Source: Dehalococcoidales bacterium
Lineage (GTDB): Bacteria > Chloroflexota > Dehalococcoidia > Dehalococcoidales > UBA2162
Direction of reading: 5' to 3'
DNA: 15,910 bases
Assembly (NCBI GenBank): GCA_030648675.1
Contig: JAUSGV010000010.1
Coordinates: 1 to 15,910, forward strand
In this document: positions 1 to 5,667 of the stretch, piece after piece
Layout of the letters: every line of letters starts with the position of its first letter
Numbering within the stretch: the stretch's first letter is position 1
Position numbers and translations under genes: made by a program
The notes under the pieces: model-generated
Databases searched by the model: none
Told to the model about the DNA's origin: nothing
Seen by the model: only the letters and a program-made list of their open reading frames with translations

Positions 1-96
1 GACTCCTTTATGAAGCTGAGTGATTCTGGTCAGAATAAGTCTTTTGAATACGCCGATTATACATCGGTAGGAGAGAAGAGAAAAGAGCAAAAATAA
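1..96 (+). CDS. Possible 3' end of a gene cut by the window edge
   Basis: Frame 1 is open from the first base to a TAA at 94-96 and gives 31 residues ending in a charged tail (VGEKRKEQK). The other two + frames close within the first 30 bases. The composition is hydrophilic and protein-like, and the repeats begin just after the stop, as they do after other genes here. The product cannot be identified from so short a tail. A chance open frame of this length is possible, so this is only a tentative partial CDS. Confidence 0.4.
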   Translation, partial: DSFMKLSDSGQNKSFEYADYTSVGEKRKEQK

Positions 97-105
97 AAAA
101 TAAAA

Positions 106-136
106 GAGACTGGGGACTAGGGGTTGGGGAGTAGGG
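106..136 (+). repeat. G-rich interspersed repeat, copy 1 (G-quadruplex-like)
   Basis: Four G-runs lie at 112-115, 120-123, 126-129 and 134-136, with loops of 4, 2 and 4 bases. Related copies lie at 881-923 and 9321-9350, and a weak one at about 8339-8352. All share the pattern GACTGGGG followed by further G-runs. Confidence 0.7.
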
Positions 137-160
137 ATGCCGATTCCTTAATGTCATGTC

Positions 161-207
161 CCGATTCCCTTCCGTCATACGGGACACCGTATGAGGAACC
201 AAATCGG
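161..207. repeat. Large imperfect palindrome, family G copy 1
   Basis: Nested complementary blocks run CCGATT, TTCC, TCATACGG, loop GACA, CCGTATGA, GGAA, AATCGG, so the whole 47 bases can fold into one hairpin. The inner 8-bp stem at 175-182/187-194 is perfect. Related elements with a CATRCGG core follow a CGATTC motif at 7407-7460 and 8161-8205. The rest of the gap 97-443 holds only repeat material and no convincing gene. Confidence 0.65.
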
Positions 208-284
208 TGCGGCCTGCCGCTGCGGCGGCACAAACAACAATAAATAACCATTTGCCAAATATAAAATTCCAAACGGGGAAAAAA

Positions 285-435
285 GGAGGCTGGATCCCCG
301 ATCATCATGTATCAAGTACAGAACAAGTTAGGGAATGACAAGGGGCAGTAATAATACCCCTCACTTTAATCTCTCCCGCAAGGGGAGAGAGAATTATTTT
401 CAGCAGTTTCTGGATTCCTGCTTCCGCAGGAATGG
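285..435. repeat. Composite interspersed repeats with hairpins
   Basis: The segment holds a degenerate element that starts GGCTGGATCCCC and ends GGGAATGACA (about 290-341). Next is a CTCTCCC/GGGAGAG hairpin (371-377/383-389), then a TGGATTCC-type element with a perfect 8-bp stem, ATTCCTGC (414-421) and GCAGGAAT (426-433), around a TTCC loop. The same families recur at 1286-1350, 2003-2030, 3471-3560 and 4209-4366. The short open frames here are repeat-derived and not credible genes. The hairpins lie just past the methyltransferase stop. Confidence 0.65.
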
Positions 436-443
436 TTTTGAGA

Positions 444-1085
444 TTACGATTGTTTTCTCTTCCCCCACACCATCTCTTTCCCATCCACCTTCACGAGGTC
501 GAAGAGGTTTGTTTCTTCAACGATGGCTTGAGCTTGTTTTACGCTCATGTGGCTGGAGTCCACGAAAAGGACCCCCTCCGGTTTGAGGAGGCGGTGGATT
601 TCTTTAAGCAGGGGTTCGCGGTCGGTTATCGGTGTTATGGCATCTATTAAGAGCACGACGTCCGCCGTGGCATCGGGAAGGCCGGTGTCGAAGGAGTCAA
701 TCAGGCGGGCTTCGATGTTGGCCAGGCCTGCTTTCGCCCCTTCCCGTTTTACTATATCGATAGCCAGAGGTTGGATGTCTATCGCGAAGACTTTTCCAGT
801 GGGGCCGACCATCCGGGCAGTAGGAATAGTATACCGGCCCGGCCCGCAGGCGTAATCGACGACCACCTTGCCTGAAAGGAGACTTAGGACTGGGGGATGG
901 GAGCTAGGGGCTGGGGGTTGGGGATTGGTGGACGGATTGCTTCGCGTTGCTCGCAAAGACAGACGGGATGCTACCGATAATTCGGGGCACATGCTCACGA
1001 ACTTCTTTAGCTTCTTGACGGGTTTGTGGAAAAGGTCTTCGACGCTCATGGTCAGAACCATTAAGCCGAAGGTGGTGTTCGACAT
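444..1085 (-). CDS. Class I SAM-dependent methyltransferase with an in-frame repeat insertion
   Basis: Predicted soluble methyltransferase of 213 residues; the substrate is unknown. The Rossmann SAM-binding motif I VVVDYACGPGRYT lies at about residues 74-86. It is followed by KVFAIDIQP (motif post-I), ADVVLLIDAIT (motif II region) and LLKPEGVLFVDSSH (motif III region). From memory of related Chloroflexota proteins, the N terminus MSNTTFxLM fits a true start at 1085. An upstream ATG at 1112 adds nine residues, but a perfect TATAAT at 1118-1123 would start transcription close to 1111, which favours 1085 (an AGG lies 9 bases upstream of it). Residues about 29-71 (873-1001) are low-complexity, Pro/Ser-rich and repeat-derived. 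They replace the short linker expected before motif I. The SAM fold downstream is intact, so the protein may still fold, but activity is uncertain. Confidence 0.85.
   Translation of the reverse strand: MSNTTFGLMVLTMSVEDLFHKPVKKLKKFVSMCPELSVASRLSLRATRSNPSTNPQPPAPSSHPPVLSLLSGKVVVDYACGPGRYTIPTARMVGPTGKVFAIDIQPLAIDIVKREGAKAGLANIEARLIDSFDTGLPDATADVVLLIDAITPITDREPLLKEIHRLLKPEGVLFVDSSHMSVKQAQAIVEETNLFDLVKVDGKEMVWGKRKQS
873..1001 (-). repeat. Interspersed repeat composite inside the methyltransferase CDS
   Basis: On the + strand this contains a G-rich element (G-runs at 892-896, 899-901, 907-910, 913-917, 920-923) fused to a GGATTGCTTCG...CTCGCAAAGACA element (934-962). The second element resembles intergenic copies at 1932-1978 and 8284-8325. 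The gene's reading frame stays open through it and encodes the stretch containing SLRATRSNPSTNPQPPAPSS. The exact insertion boundaries are inferred. Confidence 0.7.
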
Positions 1086-1117
1086 GGGACGCAGCCTGGT
1101 TTGTTGGGACATAGTTC

Positions 1118-1123
1118 ATTATA
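1118..1123 (-). promoter_or_regulatory. Candidate -10 box for the methyltransferase gene
   Basis: On the minus strand this reads TATAAT, a perfect consensus, 5 bases before the ATG at 1112 and 32 bases before the preferred ATG at 1085. No good -35 hexamer is seen at 17 bases. A transcript starting near 1111 would give the 1085 start a leader of about 26 bases. Confidence 0.45.
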
Positions 1124-1144
1124 AGCGATTCGTACGCACGATGA

Positions 1145-1275
1145 ACCAAGATGCGTCAATAACCAATAACCAGGATACAAAAACCAAACAAAGTTGATAT
1201 AGATTGCTCCCGCCTGCGAAACCTTAAACAAGAAACCAATTAAACAAAATCCGAAATTATAAGCACGAATGTCCA
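1145..1275. repeat. A-rich CCAATAACCAA and CGAARCACGAA repeats
   Basis: 1145-1192 is built of AACCAAGA, CAATAACCAATAACC and ACAAAAACCAAACAAA units. 1240-1280 contains AAATCCGAAATTATAAGCACGAAT. Similar tracts lie at 1849-1915, 3357-3420, 7290-7403, 8147-8390, 14563-14650 and, inverted, 15637-15655. No gene is supported here. Confidence 0.6.
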
Positions 1276-1285
1276 AACGAAAATC

Positions 1286-1350
1286 TCCCTTGATCCCTCT
1301 TTGCTAAAGAGGGAAAGAAACGGCTGGATACCGGCTTTCGCCGGTATGGC
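1286..1350. repeat. Two-hairpin interspersed repeat
   Basis: A 9-bp perfect stem TCCCTCTTT (1294-1302)/AAAGAGGGA (1306-1314) is followed by an 8-bp perfect stem ATACCGGC (1328-1335)/GCCGGTAT (1340-1347). The order and spacing match the element at 3471-3560. It lies downstream of the DUF3795 gene and might help end its transcript, but no clear T-run follows either hairpin on that strand. Confidence 0.7.
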
Positions 1351-1376
1351 GGGGGGAATAAAAGGGGAAGAGTATC

Positions 1377-1820
1377 TTATTCCCAGTGGTACTGGGGTTT
1401 GCCGACCAACTTTTCCGAATGGCAATTGTAACAAATGCCGTTGTGGCAGGAGATGGTTTCGCCGCATTCATGGCATCGCCACTTGACTTCTTCGCTCTGG
1501 ATGAAAGCGTCGACTCCTTCATCCCGGATAAAGATTAAGTTTTCGATAAGGCTTGTTCGGTAATTGGCTCGGTACCGTTTGTCCAGTTTCTGTAGATTTA
1601 CGCAGGGGAAGTCTCGGCATTTGTAGCAGTACTCGATTTTGCCCTCGAGCAGTCCGTGGGGACACCGCTTTTTTATAAAAGCACATTGCTTGTTCCGCGG
1701 CCGGCACCCTTTGCAGTAGGCCATTTTACCGCCTTTGCTCCTGACATCGTACTGTAAAGCCAAATACGCGGCGCAGACCGCACAGTTCATGCCACAGGGA
1801 GCTATCAGATTCGGTTCCAT
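1377..1820 (-). CDS. DUF3795 family cysteine-rich protein with C-terminal zinc ribbon
   Basis: A 147-residue protein with 15 cysteines. The N-terminal IAPCGMNCAVCAAYL (residues 6-20) followed by KGCR, CAFIKKRCPHG and CYKCRDFPC pairs is the DUF3795 pattern; the family's function is unknown. A C-terminal ribbon C116-x2-C119...C130-x2-C133 is likely to bind zinc. The ATG at 1820 is chosen because the family usually begins just before the APCGxxC motif. A GTG at 1838 would add six residues. On the minus strand a TAGAAT box ends 8 bases before the ATG, so the transcript may have almost no leader. It stands alone, with repeats on both sides. Confidence 0.85.
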   Translation of the reverse strand: MEPNLIAPCGMNCAVCAAYLALQYDVRSKGGKMAYCKGCRPRNKQCAFIKKRCPHGLLEGKIEYCYKCRDFPCVNLQKLDKRYRANYRTSLIENLIFIRDEGVDAFIQSEEVKWRCHECGETISCHNGICYNCHSEKLVGKPQYHWE

Positions 1821-1848
1821 CAAGAAAAATTCTAACACAGACTAAATT

Positions 1849-1915
1849 TCCAAGATACAAGAAACAATGACCAACCAATAGCTAAAAACTAAAAGCTAAT
1901 AACTTAAAAGTAAAT
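1849..1915. repeat. A-rich repeat tract
   Basis: This tract has TTCCAAGATACAAGAAACAA, TGACCAACCAATAG and ACTAAAAGCTAATAAC units. TTTCCAAGATACAA is shared with 14559-14573, just after alaS. It lies between the divergent DUF3795 and aconitase genes. Confidence 0.55.
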
Positions 1916-1931
1916 GACCGCCCCTAAAGCC

Positions 1932-2030
1932 CGGATTGCTTCGCCTTCCGCTGCGGCGGAATGGTCTCGCACTGACAGCCGGGGTTAATGAGATAAAAAG
2001 ACTGGATTCCGGCTTCCGCCGGAATGACAA
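1932..2030. repeat. GGATTGCTTCG element followed by an ATTCCGGC hairpin element
   Basis: 1932-1978 starts GGATTGCTTCG and ends CGCACTGACAG. 2003-2030 has a perfect stem ATTCCGGC (2006-2013)/GCCGGAAT (2018-2025) with loop TTCC and ends GAATGACA. It sits just upstream of the aconitase promoter. Confidence 0.7.
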
Positions 2031-2048
2031 CAAGAGCGGGATTTTGCC

Positions 2049-2077
2049 TTGACTTTACCCTCCCCAGAACATAAAAT
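2049..2077 (+). promoter_or_regulatory. Promoter of the aconitase large-subunit gene
   Basis: TTGACT (2049-2054), a 17-base spacer and TAAAAT (2072-2077); each hexamer matches the vegetative consensus at five of six bases. The predicted start near 2084 leaves a leader of about 21 bases that contains the GAAGGA ribosome-binding site (2094-2099), 5 bases from the ATG. Confidence 0.7.
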
Positions 2078-2104
2078 CGTAACGTTAATTGTTGAAGGAT
2101 TGAT

Positions 2105-3358
2105 ATGGGACAAACTTTAGCGGAGAAAATTCTTTCGGCAAAATCCGATACCCAGGCGAAGGCCGGGCATATCGTTGTGGCGAAGGTAGACCTCGTTTTC
2201 GTGCAGGACAGCACCGGACCGCTGACCGTGCGGCAGTTCAAGGAGACCGGACTGCCGGTGCATAATCCGAAGAGAACGATACTGTTCATCGACCATTCGG
2301 CACCCAGCCCGCAAAAGGAGCTTTCCAACGATCACATCTTCCTGCGAAAGTTTTCCGAGGAAACGGGCGTGGTGTTGAGCGAAGTCGGGGAGGGCGTGTG
2401 CCACCAGATCGACGCCGAACAGTGGGCGAACCCGGGCGACGTCATCGTCGGGGCGGATTCGCATACCGTTACCGCCGGGGCACTGGGGGCTTTTGCCACC
2501 GGTATGGGCTCGACCGACATTGCCGCGGCCATGGCCCTGGGCAAGACATGGCTACGCGTGCCGGAGTCGTTTAAAGTGCTGGTAACACAGCGTTTTCCGA
2601 AAGGTGTTTACAGCAAGGACCTCATTCTGCATTTGATTGGTAAGATTGGAGCCGATGGGGCTACCTATAAAGCGCTGGAGTTTACCGGCGATACCATCGA
2701 CAGCATGTCGATGTCTTCCAGACTGACCATCGCTAACATGGCGGTCGAGGCCGGGGCGAAGGTCGGACTATTCCCCTCGGATAGCATGACGCTGAACTAT
2801 CTCCGAGAGCAGGGAAGGGGTGAAAAATACATTTCCTTGCAGCCCGACACAGACGCCGTTTATGAAGAGACTTTTAAGATAGATGCGTCCAAGCTGGAAC
2901 CCACGGTATCCAAACCGCACACCGTGGATAATACCGCCCTGGCTTCCGAGCTTAAGGGCGTTAAGATTGACCAGGTATTCATCGGCACCTGCACAAACGG
3001 CCGGCTGGAAGATATCGCCGTTGCCGCCGGTATCCTGAAAGGGAAGAAACGGCACAAGAACACACGGCTTGTCGTCGCCCCCGCTTCGAAAAAGGTTTAT
3101 CTGGACGCTATGGCCAAGGGGTATATTGCCGCTCTGGTTGAGGCCGGTGCGGCGGTAGTCCCGCCCGGCTGCGCCGCCTGCCTGGGCGTGCACATGGGCG
3201 TGCTGGGCGACGGCGAGGCCTGCCTGTCCACCGCCAACCGCAACTTTAAGGGCCGAATGGGAAATCCCGAGGCCTTTATTTACCTGGCGAGTCCGGCCAC
3301 TGCCGCGGCAACGGCAATCCGAGGGGAGATAACGGATCCGAGGGAATATATAAAATAA
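2105..3358 (+). CDS. leuC: Aconitase/homoaconitase/isopropylmalate isomerase family, large subunit (LeuC type)
   Basis: A 417-residue [4Fe-4S] hydro-lyase large subunit. The cluster ligands are visible as C296 in GTCTNGR and C356/C359 in PPGCAACLG. GADSHTVTAGALGAF, typical of this family, lies near residues 118-132. The length fits the archaeal-type LeuC/homoaconitase group of about 420 residues rather than the fused 750-900-residue aconitases. It pairs with the small subunit at 3588. The sequence alone would allow isopropylmalate isomerase. The neighbouring isocitrate dehydrogenase and citrate-synthase-like gene, with no leuA or leuB, point to citrate-to-isocitrate isomerisation in the cytoplasm. 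The ATG at 2105 has GAAGGA 5 bases upstream and a promoter at 2049-2077. The symbol marks the family, not a proven leucine role. Confidence 0.93.
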   Translation: MGQTLAEKILSAKSDTQAKAGHIVVAKVDLVFVQDSTGPLTVRQFKETGLPVHNPKRTILFIDHSAPSPQKELSNDHIFLRKFSEETGVVLSEVGEGVCHQIDAEQWANPGDVIVGADSHTVTAGALGAFATGMGSTDIAAAMALGKTWLRVPESFKVLVTQRFPKGVYSKDLILHLIGKIGADGATYKALEFTGDTIDSMSMSSRLTIANMAVEAGAKVGLFPSDSMTLNYLREQGRGEKYISLQPDTDAVYEETFKIDASKLEPTVSKPHTVDNTALASELKGVKIDQVFIGTCTNGRLEDIAVAAGILKGKKRHKNTRLVVAPASKKVYLDAMAKGYIAALVEAGAAVVPPGCAACLGVHMGVLGDGEACLSTANRNFKGRMGNPEAFIYLASPATAAATAIRGEITDPREYIK

Positions 3359-3430
3359 ATCCGAAATTCGAAGCACGAAACTCGAAACAAATTCGAAGCA
3401 CGAATATCGAAACAAAAGCGAATAAAAAAA
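3357..3430. repeat. CGAAGCACGAA repeat tract
   Basis: AAATCCGAAATTCGAAGCACGA, split here for display as AAATCCGAAATTCG and AAGCACGA, is followed by a second copy with ACAAATTCGAAGCACGAA. The tract begins at the aconitase large-subunit stop codon (TAA 3356-3358). It is the same family as 1245-1275, 7290-7330 and 8358-8385. Confidence 0.65.
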
Positions 3431-3470
3431 ATAGAAACCATTCTGTTGAGAAACGGAATCCAGAGAAATT

Positions 3471-3560
3471 TCCCTCTTTTATAAAGAGGGAGTAAGGGAG
3501 ATTTAAATCCCTCTTAATCTCCCTTTACGAAAGGGAGAGCCGGCCGAGCCCAGAATGACA
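3471..3560. repeat. Hairpin repeat composite between the aconitase subunit genes
   Basis: Two perfect stems are present: CCCTCTTT (3472-3479)/AAAGAGGG (3483-3490) and TCTCCCTTT (3518-3526)/AAAGGGAGA (3530-3538). They are followed by a CAGAATGACAAAG tail that matches the ends of the ATTCC-type elements. This tail supplies an in-frame ATG at 3555 that is probably not a real start. Confidence 0.7.
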
Positions 3561-3587
3561 AAGTTCGAGAAGGGAATAGGTTACATA

Positions 3588-4097
3588 ATGTTAAAAGGAA
3601 AAGCGTTTAAATTCGGCGACAGCATATCGACCGACCTTATCGTTCCGGGGCGTCTTGCCCACCTGCGCAGTAACATACCGGAGCTGGCAAAGCACGTCCT
3701 GGAGGATGCCGACCCCACCTTCGCCAAGCGGGTGCAGAAGGGCGACTTCGTGGTCGGCGGCAACAACTTCGGCCTCGGCTCCAGCCGGGAACACGCGCCG
3801 CTGGTCATCAAAGTGGCGGGAGTGAGTGCGGTCCTGGTGAAATCGGTCGCCCGCATCTTTTTCCGCAATGCCATCAATGTCGGCCTGCCGGTGCTTGTCT
3901 GCGATACCGACGCCATAAACGATGGCGATGAATTGGAAGTGGATTTGAAAGCGGGCAAAATCCGCGACATCACCAATGGCAAAGTCCTTGAGTTCGCGCC
4001 TATTCCCGAAACCATGCTCCGCATCCTGGACGAGGGCGGACTGGTGCCGTATATAAAGAAATATAAGGATTTTGTCATCACGACAAAATCCAGCTAA
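3588..4097 (+). CDS. leuD: Aconitase/homoaconitase/isopropylmalate isomerase family, small subunit (LeuD type)
   Basis: A 169-residue swivel-domain subunit that completes the active site of the large subunit. GKAFKFGDSISTDLIVPGR opens the protein, and GSSREHAPL (residues 64-72) is the substrate-binding motif. The specificity loop reads HLRS (residues 25-28). In characterised methanogen enzymes an Arg-containing loop (YLRT) belongs to homoaconitase, and YLVY-like loops to isopropylmalate isomerase. The Arg here suggests a tricarboxylate such as citrate or homocitrate. The start is placed at 3588: an AGG lies 7 bases upstream, and family members begin at this point. The in-frame ATG at 3555 lies in repeat DNA. 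The gene is 229 bases from its partner gene instead of nearly touching, and a strong terminator follows. Confidence 0.92.
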   Translation: MLKGKAFKFGDSISTDLIVPGRLAHLRSNIPELAKHVLEDADPTFAKRVQKGDFVVGGNNFGLGSSREHAPLVIKVAGVSAVLVKSVARIFFRNAINVGLPVLVCDTDAINDGDELEVDLKAGKIRDITNGKVLEFAPIPETMLRILDEGGLVPYIKKYKDFVITTKSS

Positions 4098-4132
4098 AAG
4101 GTGAAAGTGAAAAGGTGAACGTTCAACTTCAT

Positions 4133-4169
4133 AAGGCGAGGCCTTGCTAAGGCAAGGCCTCGCCTTTTT
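4133..4169 (+). terminator. Strong intrinsic terminator after the small-subunit gene
   Basis: A perfect 15-bp stem, AAGGCGAGGCCTTGC (4133-4147) and its complement (4152-4166), with loop TAAG, runs into a T-tract (4165-4169). It starts 36 bases after the leuD stop, on the same strand, and is the clearest rho-independent terminator in the window. Confidence 0.88.
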
Positions 4170-4208
4170 ATACTTCGGATTCTTCGCCTGTAATGGCAAC
4201 GGAGAGTC

Positions 4209-4366
4209 GACTGGATTCCGTATTAAGTACGGGGCAGGCTTTTAATCCTCTCCAGTCGAGGGAGAGGGGAGTATTTTAGATTCCCCGCCTACGCGGGGAA
4301 TGACAAAAGAGGAAGCCGCGGGGAATGACAGAAGAAGAGTCCCTTCGATAAGCTCAGGGCGAACGG
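4209..4366. repeat. Stack of interspersed repeats upstream of the dehydrogenase gene
   Basis: In order: a CTGGATTCCGTA...TACGGGGCAG element (4211-4237); a CCTCTCC...GGAGAGG element (4245-4270); an ATTCCCCGC (4280-4288)/GCGGGGAAT (4293-4301) hairpin; a partial second copy ending GGGGAATGACAG (about 4316-4331); and CCCTTCGATAAGCTCAGGGC plus GAACGG (4341-4366). The last copy ends only 4 bases before the AAGGA ribosome-binding site of the next gene. No clear promoter was found in this gap. Confidence 0.7.
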
Positions 4367-4379
4367 AGAAAGGATTAAA

Positions 4380-5471
4380 ATGAAACAAACCATACATACA
4401 GTGACTTTAATACCCGGCGACGGGATAGGGCCGGAGGTTGTAGAAGCGGCGCGAAGAGTCATCGACGCTTCCGGGGCTAAAATCGAGTGGGAGATAATGA
4501 ACGCCGGGGCCAGCGCCCTGGAGAAAGAGGGCAGCCTTCTGCCCGACCGCCTTCTTGCTTCCATAAAAAAGAACCGCGTGGCTTTGAAAGGCCCTACGAC
4601 CACTCCCATCGGCACCGGTTTCCGCAGCGTGAACGTCGCTCTGCGCCAGACGCTCGACCTGTATACCTGCCTGCGTCCCTGCCGGAGCTTCAAGGGCATT
4701 CCGACCACGCGTTACGATAATGTCGACGTCGTAATCGTCCGCGAAAATACCGAGGACCTCTACATCGGCATCGAATATGCCCACGACACTCCCGAAGCGG
4801 AGAAGATTTTGGCGTTCGTTGCCGGTACGGGAAAGAAAGCCCCGCCGCACTCCGGTGTAGGCATCAAGGTTATTTCCGAAGCGGGGACGAGACGAATCGT
4901 CAAGTTTGCTTTCGAATACGCTCGGGCTAACGGACGGAAAAAGGTTTCCGCCGTCCACAAAGCCAACATCATGAAATTTACCGACGGCCTGTTCATGGAA
5001 GTCGCGAAAAAAACTGCCCAGGAATATCCCGACATAATGTTCGAAAGCCGGCTTATCGATGAAACCTGCGCCGGACTGGTGCAGCGGCCGAATACGTTCG
5101 ATGTCCTGGTGCTGCCGAATTTGTACGGCGACATCGTTTCCGACCTTTGTGCCGGACTCGTCGGCGGGCTGGGCGTCGCCCCCGGGGCTAACCTGAGTGA
5201 CGATTTGGCCGTTTTCGAACCTACCCATGGCTCCGCGCCCAAATACACCGGTCAGAATAAGGTCAACCCCATCGCGACCATCCTTTCCGGGGTGCTGATG
5301 CTGCGCTACCTGAAAGAGAAAGCGGCGGCCGATAAAGTTGAGGCCGCCGTCGCTGTGGTTATTGCCGAAGGCAAGTCGACTACCTACGACTTAAAGCTCG
5401 ACCGCAATGACCCCAGCACCGTAGGGACAAAAGAAACGGCGGATGCTATTATTCAAAAGATGGGGAAATAG
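4380..5471 (+). CDS. icd: Isocitrate dehydrogenase (isocitrate/isopropylmalate dehydrogenase family)
   Basis: A 363-residue beta-decarboxylating dehydrogenase that oxidises isocitrate to 2-oxoglutarate. RSVNVALRQTLDLYTCLRP (residues 82-100) has the isocitrate-contacting pattern S83, N85, R89, R99. It matches the E. coli Icd motif and not the LeuB or homoisocitrate dehydrogenase motifs. VHKANIMKFTDG carries the catalytic Lys, and NLYGDIVSDLCAG holds the metal-binding Asp residues. In the cofactor loop K288, Y289 and V295 (HGSAPKYTGQNKV) correspond to E. coli NADP determinants K344, Y345 and V351. The later Tyr is kept (TTYDL), but the Arg equivalent to R395 is replaced, so cofactor choice is not certain. 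It has an AAGGA site 5 bases from the ATG. It follows the aconitase genes but lies behind a strong terminator. Confidence 0.93.
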   Translation: MKQTIHTVTLIPGDGIGPEVVEAARRVIDASGAKIEWEIMNAGASALEKEGSLLPDRLLASIKKNRVALKGPTTTPIGTGFRSVNVALRQTLDLYTCLRPCRSFKGIPTTRYDNVDVVIVRENTEDLYIGIEYAHDTPEAEKILAFVAGTGKKAPPHSGVGIKVISEAGTRRIVKFAFEYARANGRKKVSAVHKANIMKFTDGLFMEVAKKTAQEYPDIMFESRLIDETCAGLVQRPNTFDVLVLPNLYGDIVSDLCAGLVGGLGVAPGANLSDDLAVFEPTHGSAPKYTGQNKVNPIATILSGVLMLRYLKEKAAADKVEAAVAVVIAEGKSTTYDLKLDRNDPSTVGTKETADAIIQKMGK

Positions 5472-5482
5472 AAATCCGAAAT

Positions 5483-5630
5483 GGTTCGACAGGCTCACCA
5501 CGAACGGTTTATTAGGTTTAGGCTCACCAGAACGGTTTATTAGGTTTAGGCTCACCAGAACGGTTTATTGGTTTAGGCTCACCAGAACGGTTTATTAGGT
5601 TTAGGCTCACCAGAACGGTTTATCAGTTTT
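5483..5630 (+). repeat. Tandem minisatellite of about 28 bp, five copies
   Basis: Units begin GGCTCACC at 5492, 5521, 5549, 5576 and 5604, with lengths 29, 28, 27, 28 and about 27. The first unit continues an interspersed element GGTTCGACAGGCTCACC, then ACGAACGG. Later units have lost one base (CCAGAACGG). The first four units end TTTATTAGGTTTA or its one-base-shorter form, and the last diverges. The array lies 20 bases after the dehydrogenase stop, between convergent genes. Confidence 0.9.
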
Positions 5631-5667
5631 GGGCTGACTGTATACGGGATTGCTAAGCTTGGCGGTT

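Noticed and set aside
335..650. Short + strand frames in 335-650
   Set aside because: They consist of repeat hairpins and the antisense of the methyltransferase gene.
1286..1350. Intrinsic terminator of the DUF3795 gene
   Set aside because: The hairpins are perfect but no T-run follows on the minus strand, and identical hairpins occur at unrelated positions as repeats.
2768..3415. 215-codon open frame on the minus strand
   Set aside because: Antisense to the LeuC-type gene and running into repeat DNA; no recognisable protein features.
3591..4199. Two overlapping long minus-strand frames
   Set aside because: Both are shadows of the LeuD-type gene, and one reads through the terminator hairpin.
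4407..5228. 273-codon open frame on the minus strand
   Set aside because: It lies wholly antisense to the isocitrate dehydrogenase gene, has no family motifs, and the + strand frame has all catalytic residues.
5483..5630. CRISPR array
   Set aside because: The units are head-to-tail with no unique spacers of constant length, the differences are single-base changes, and no cas gene is nearby.
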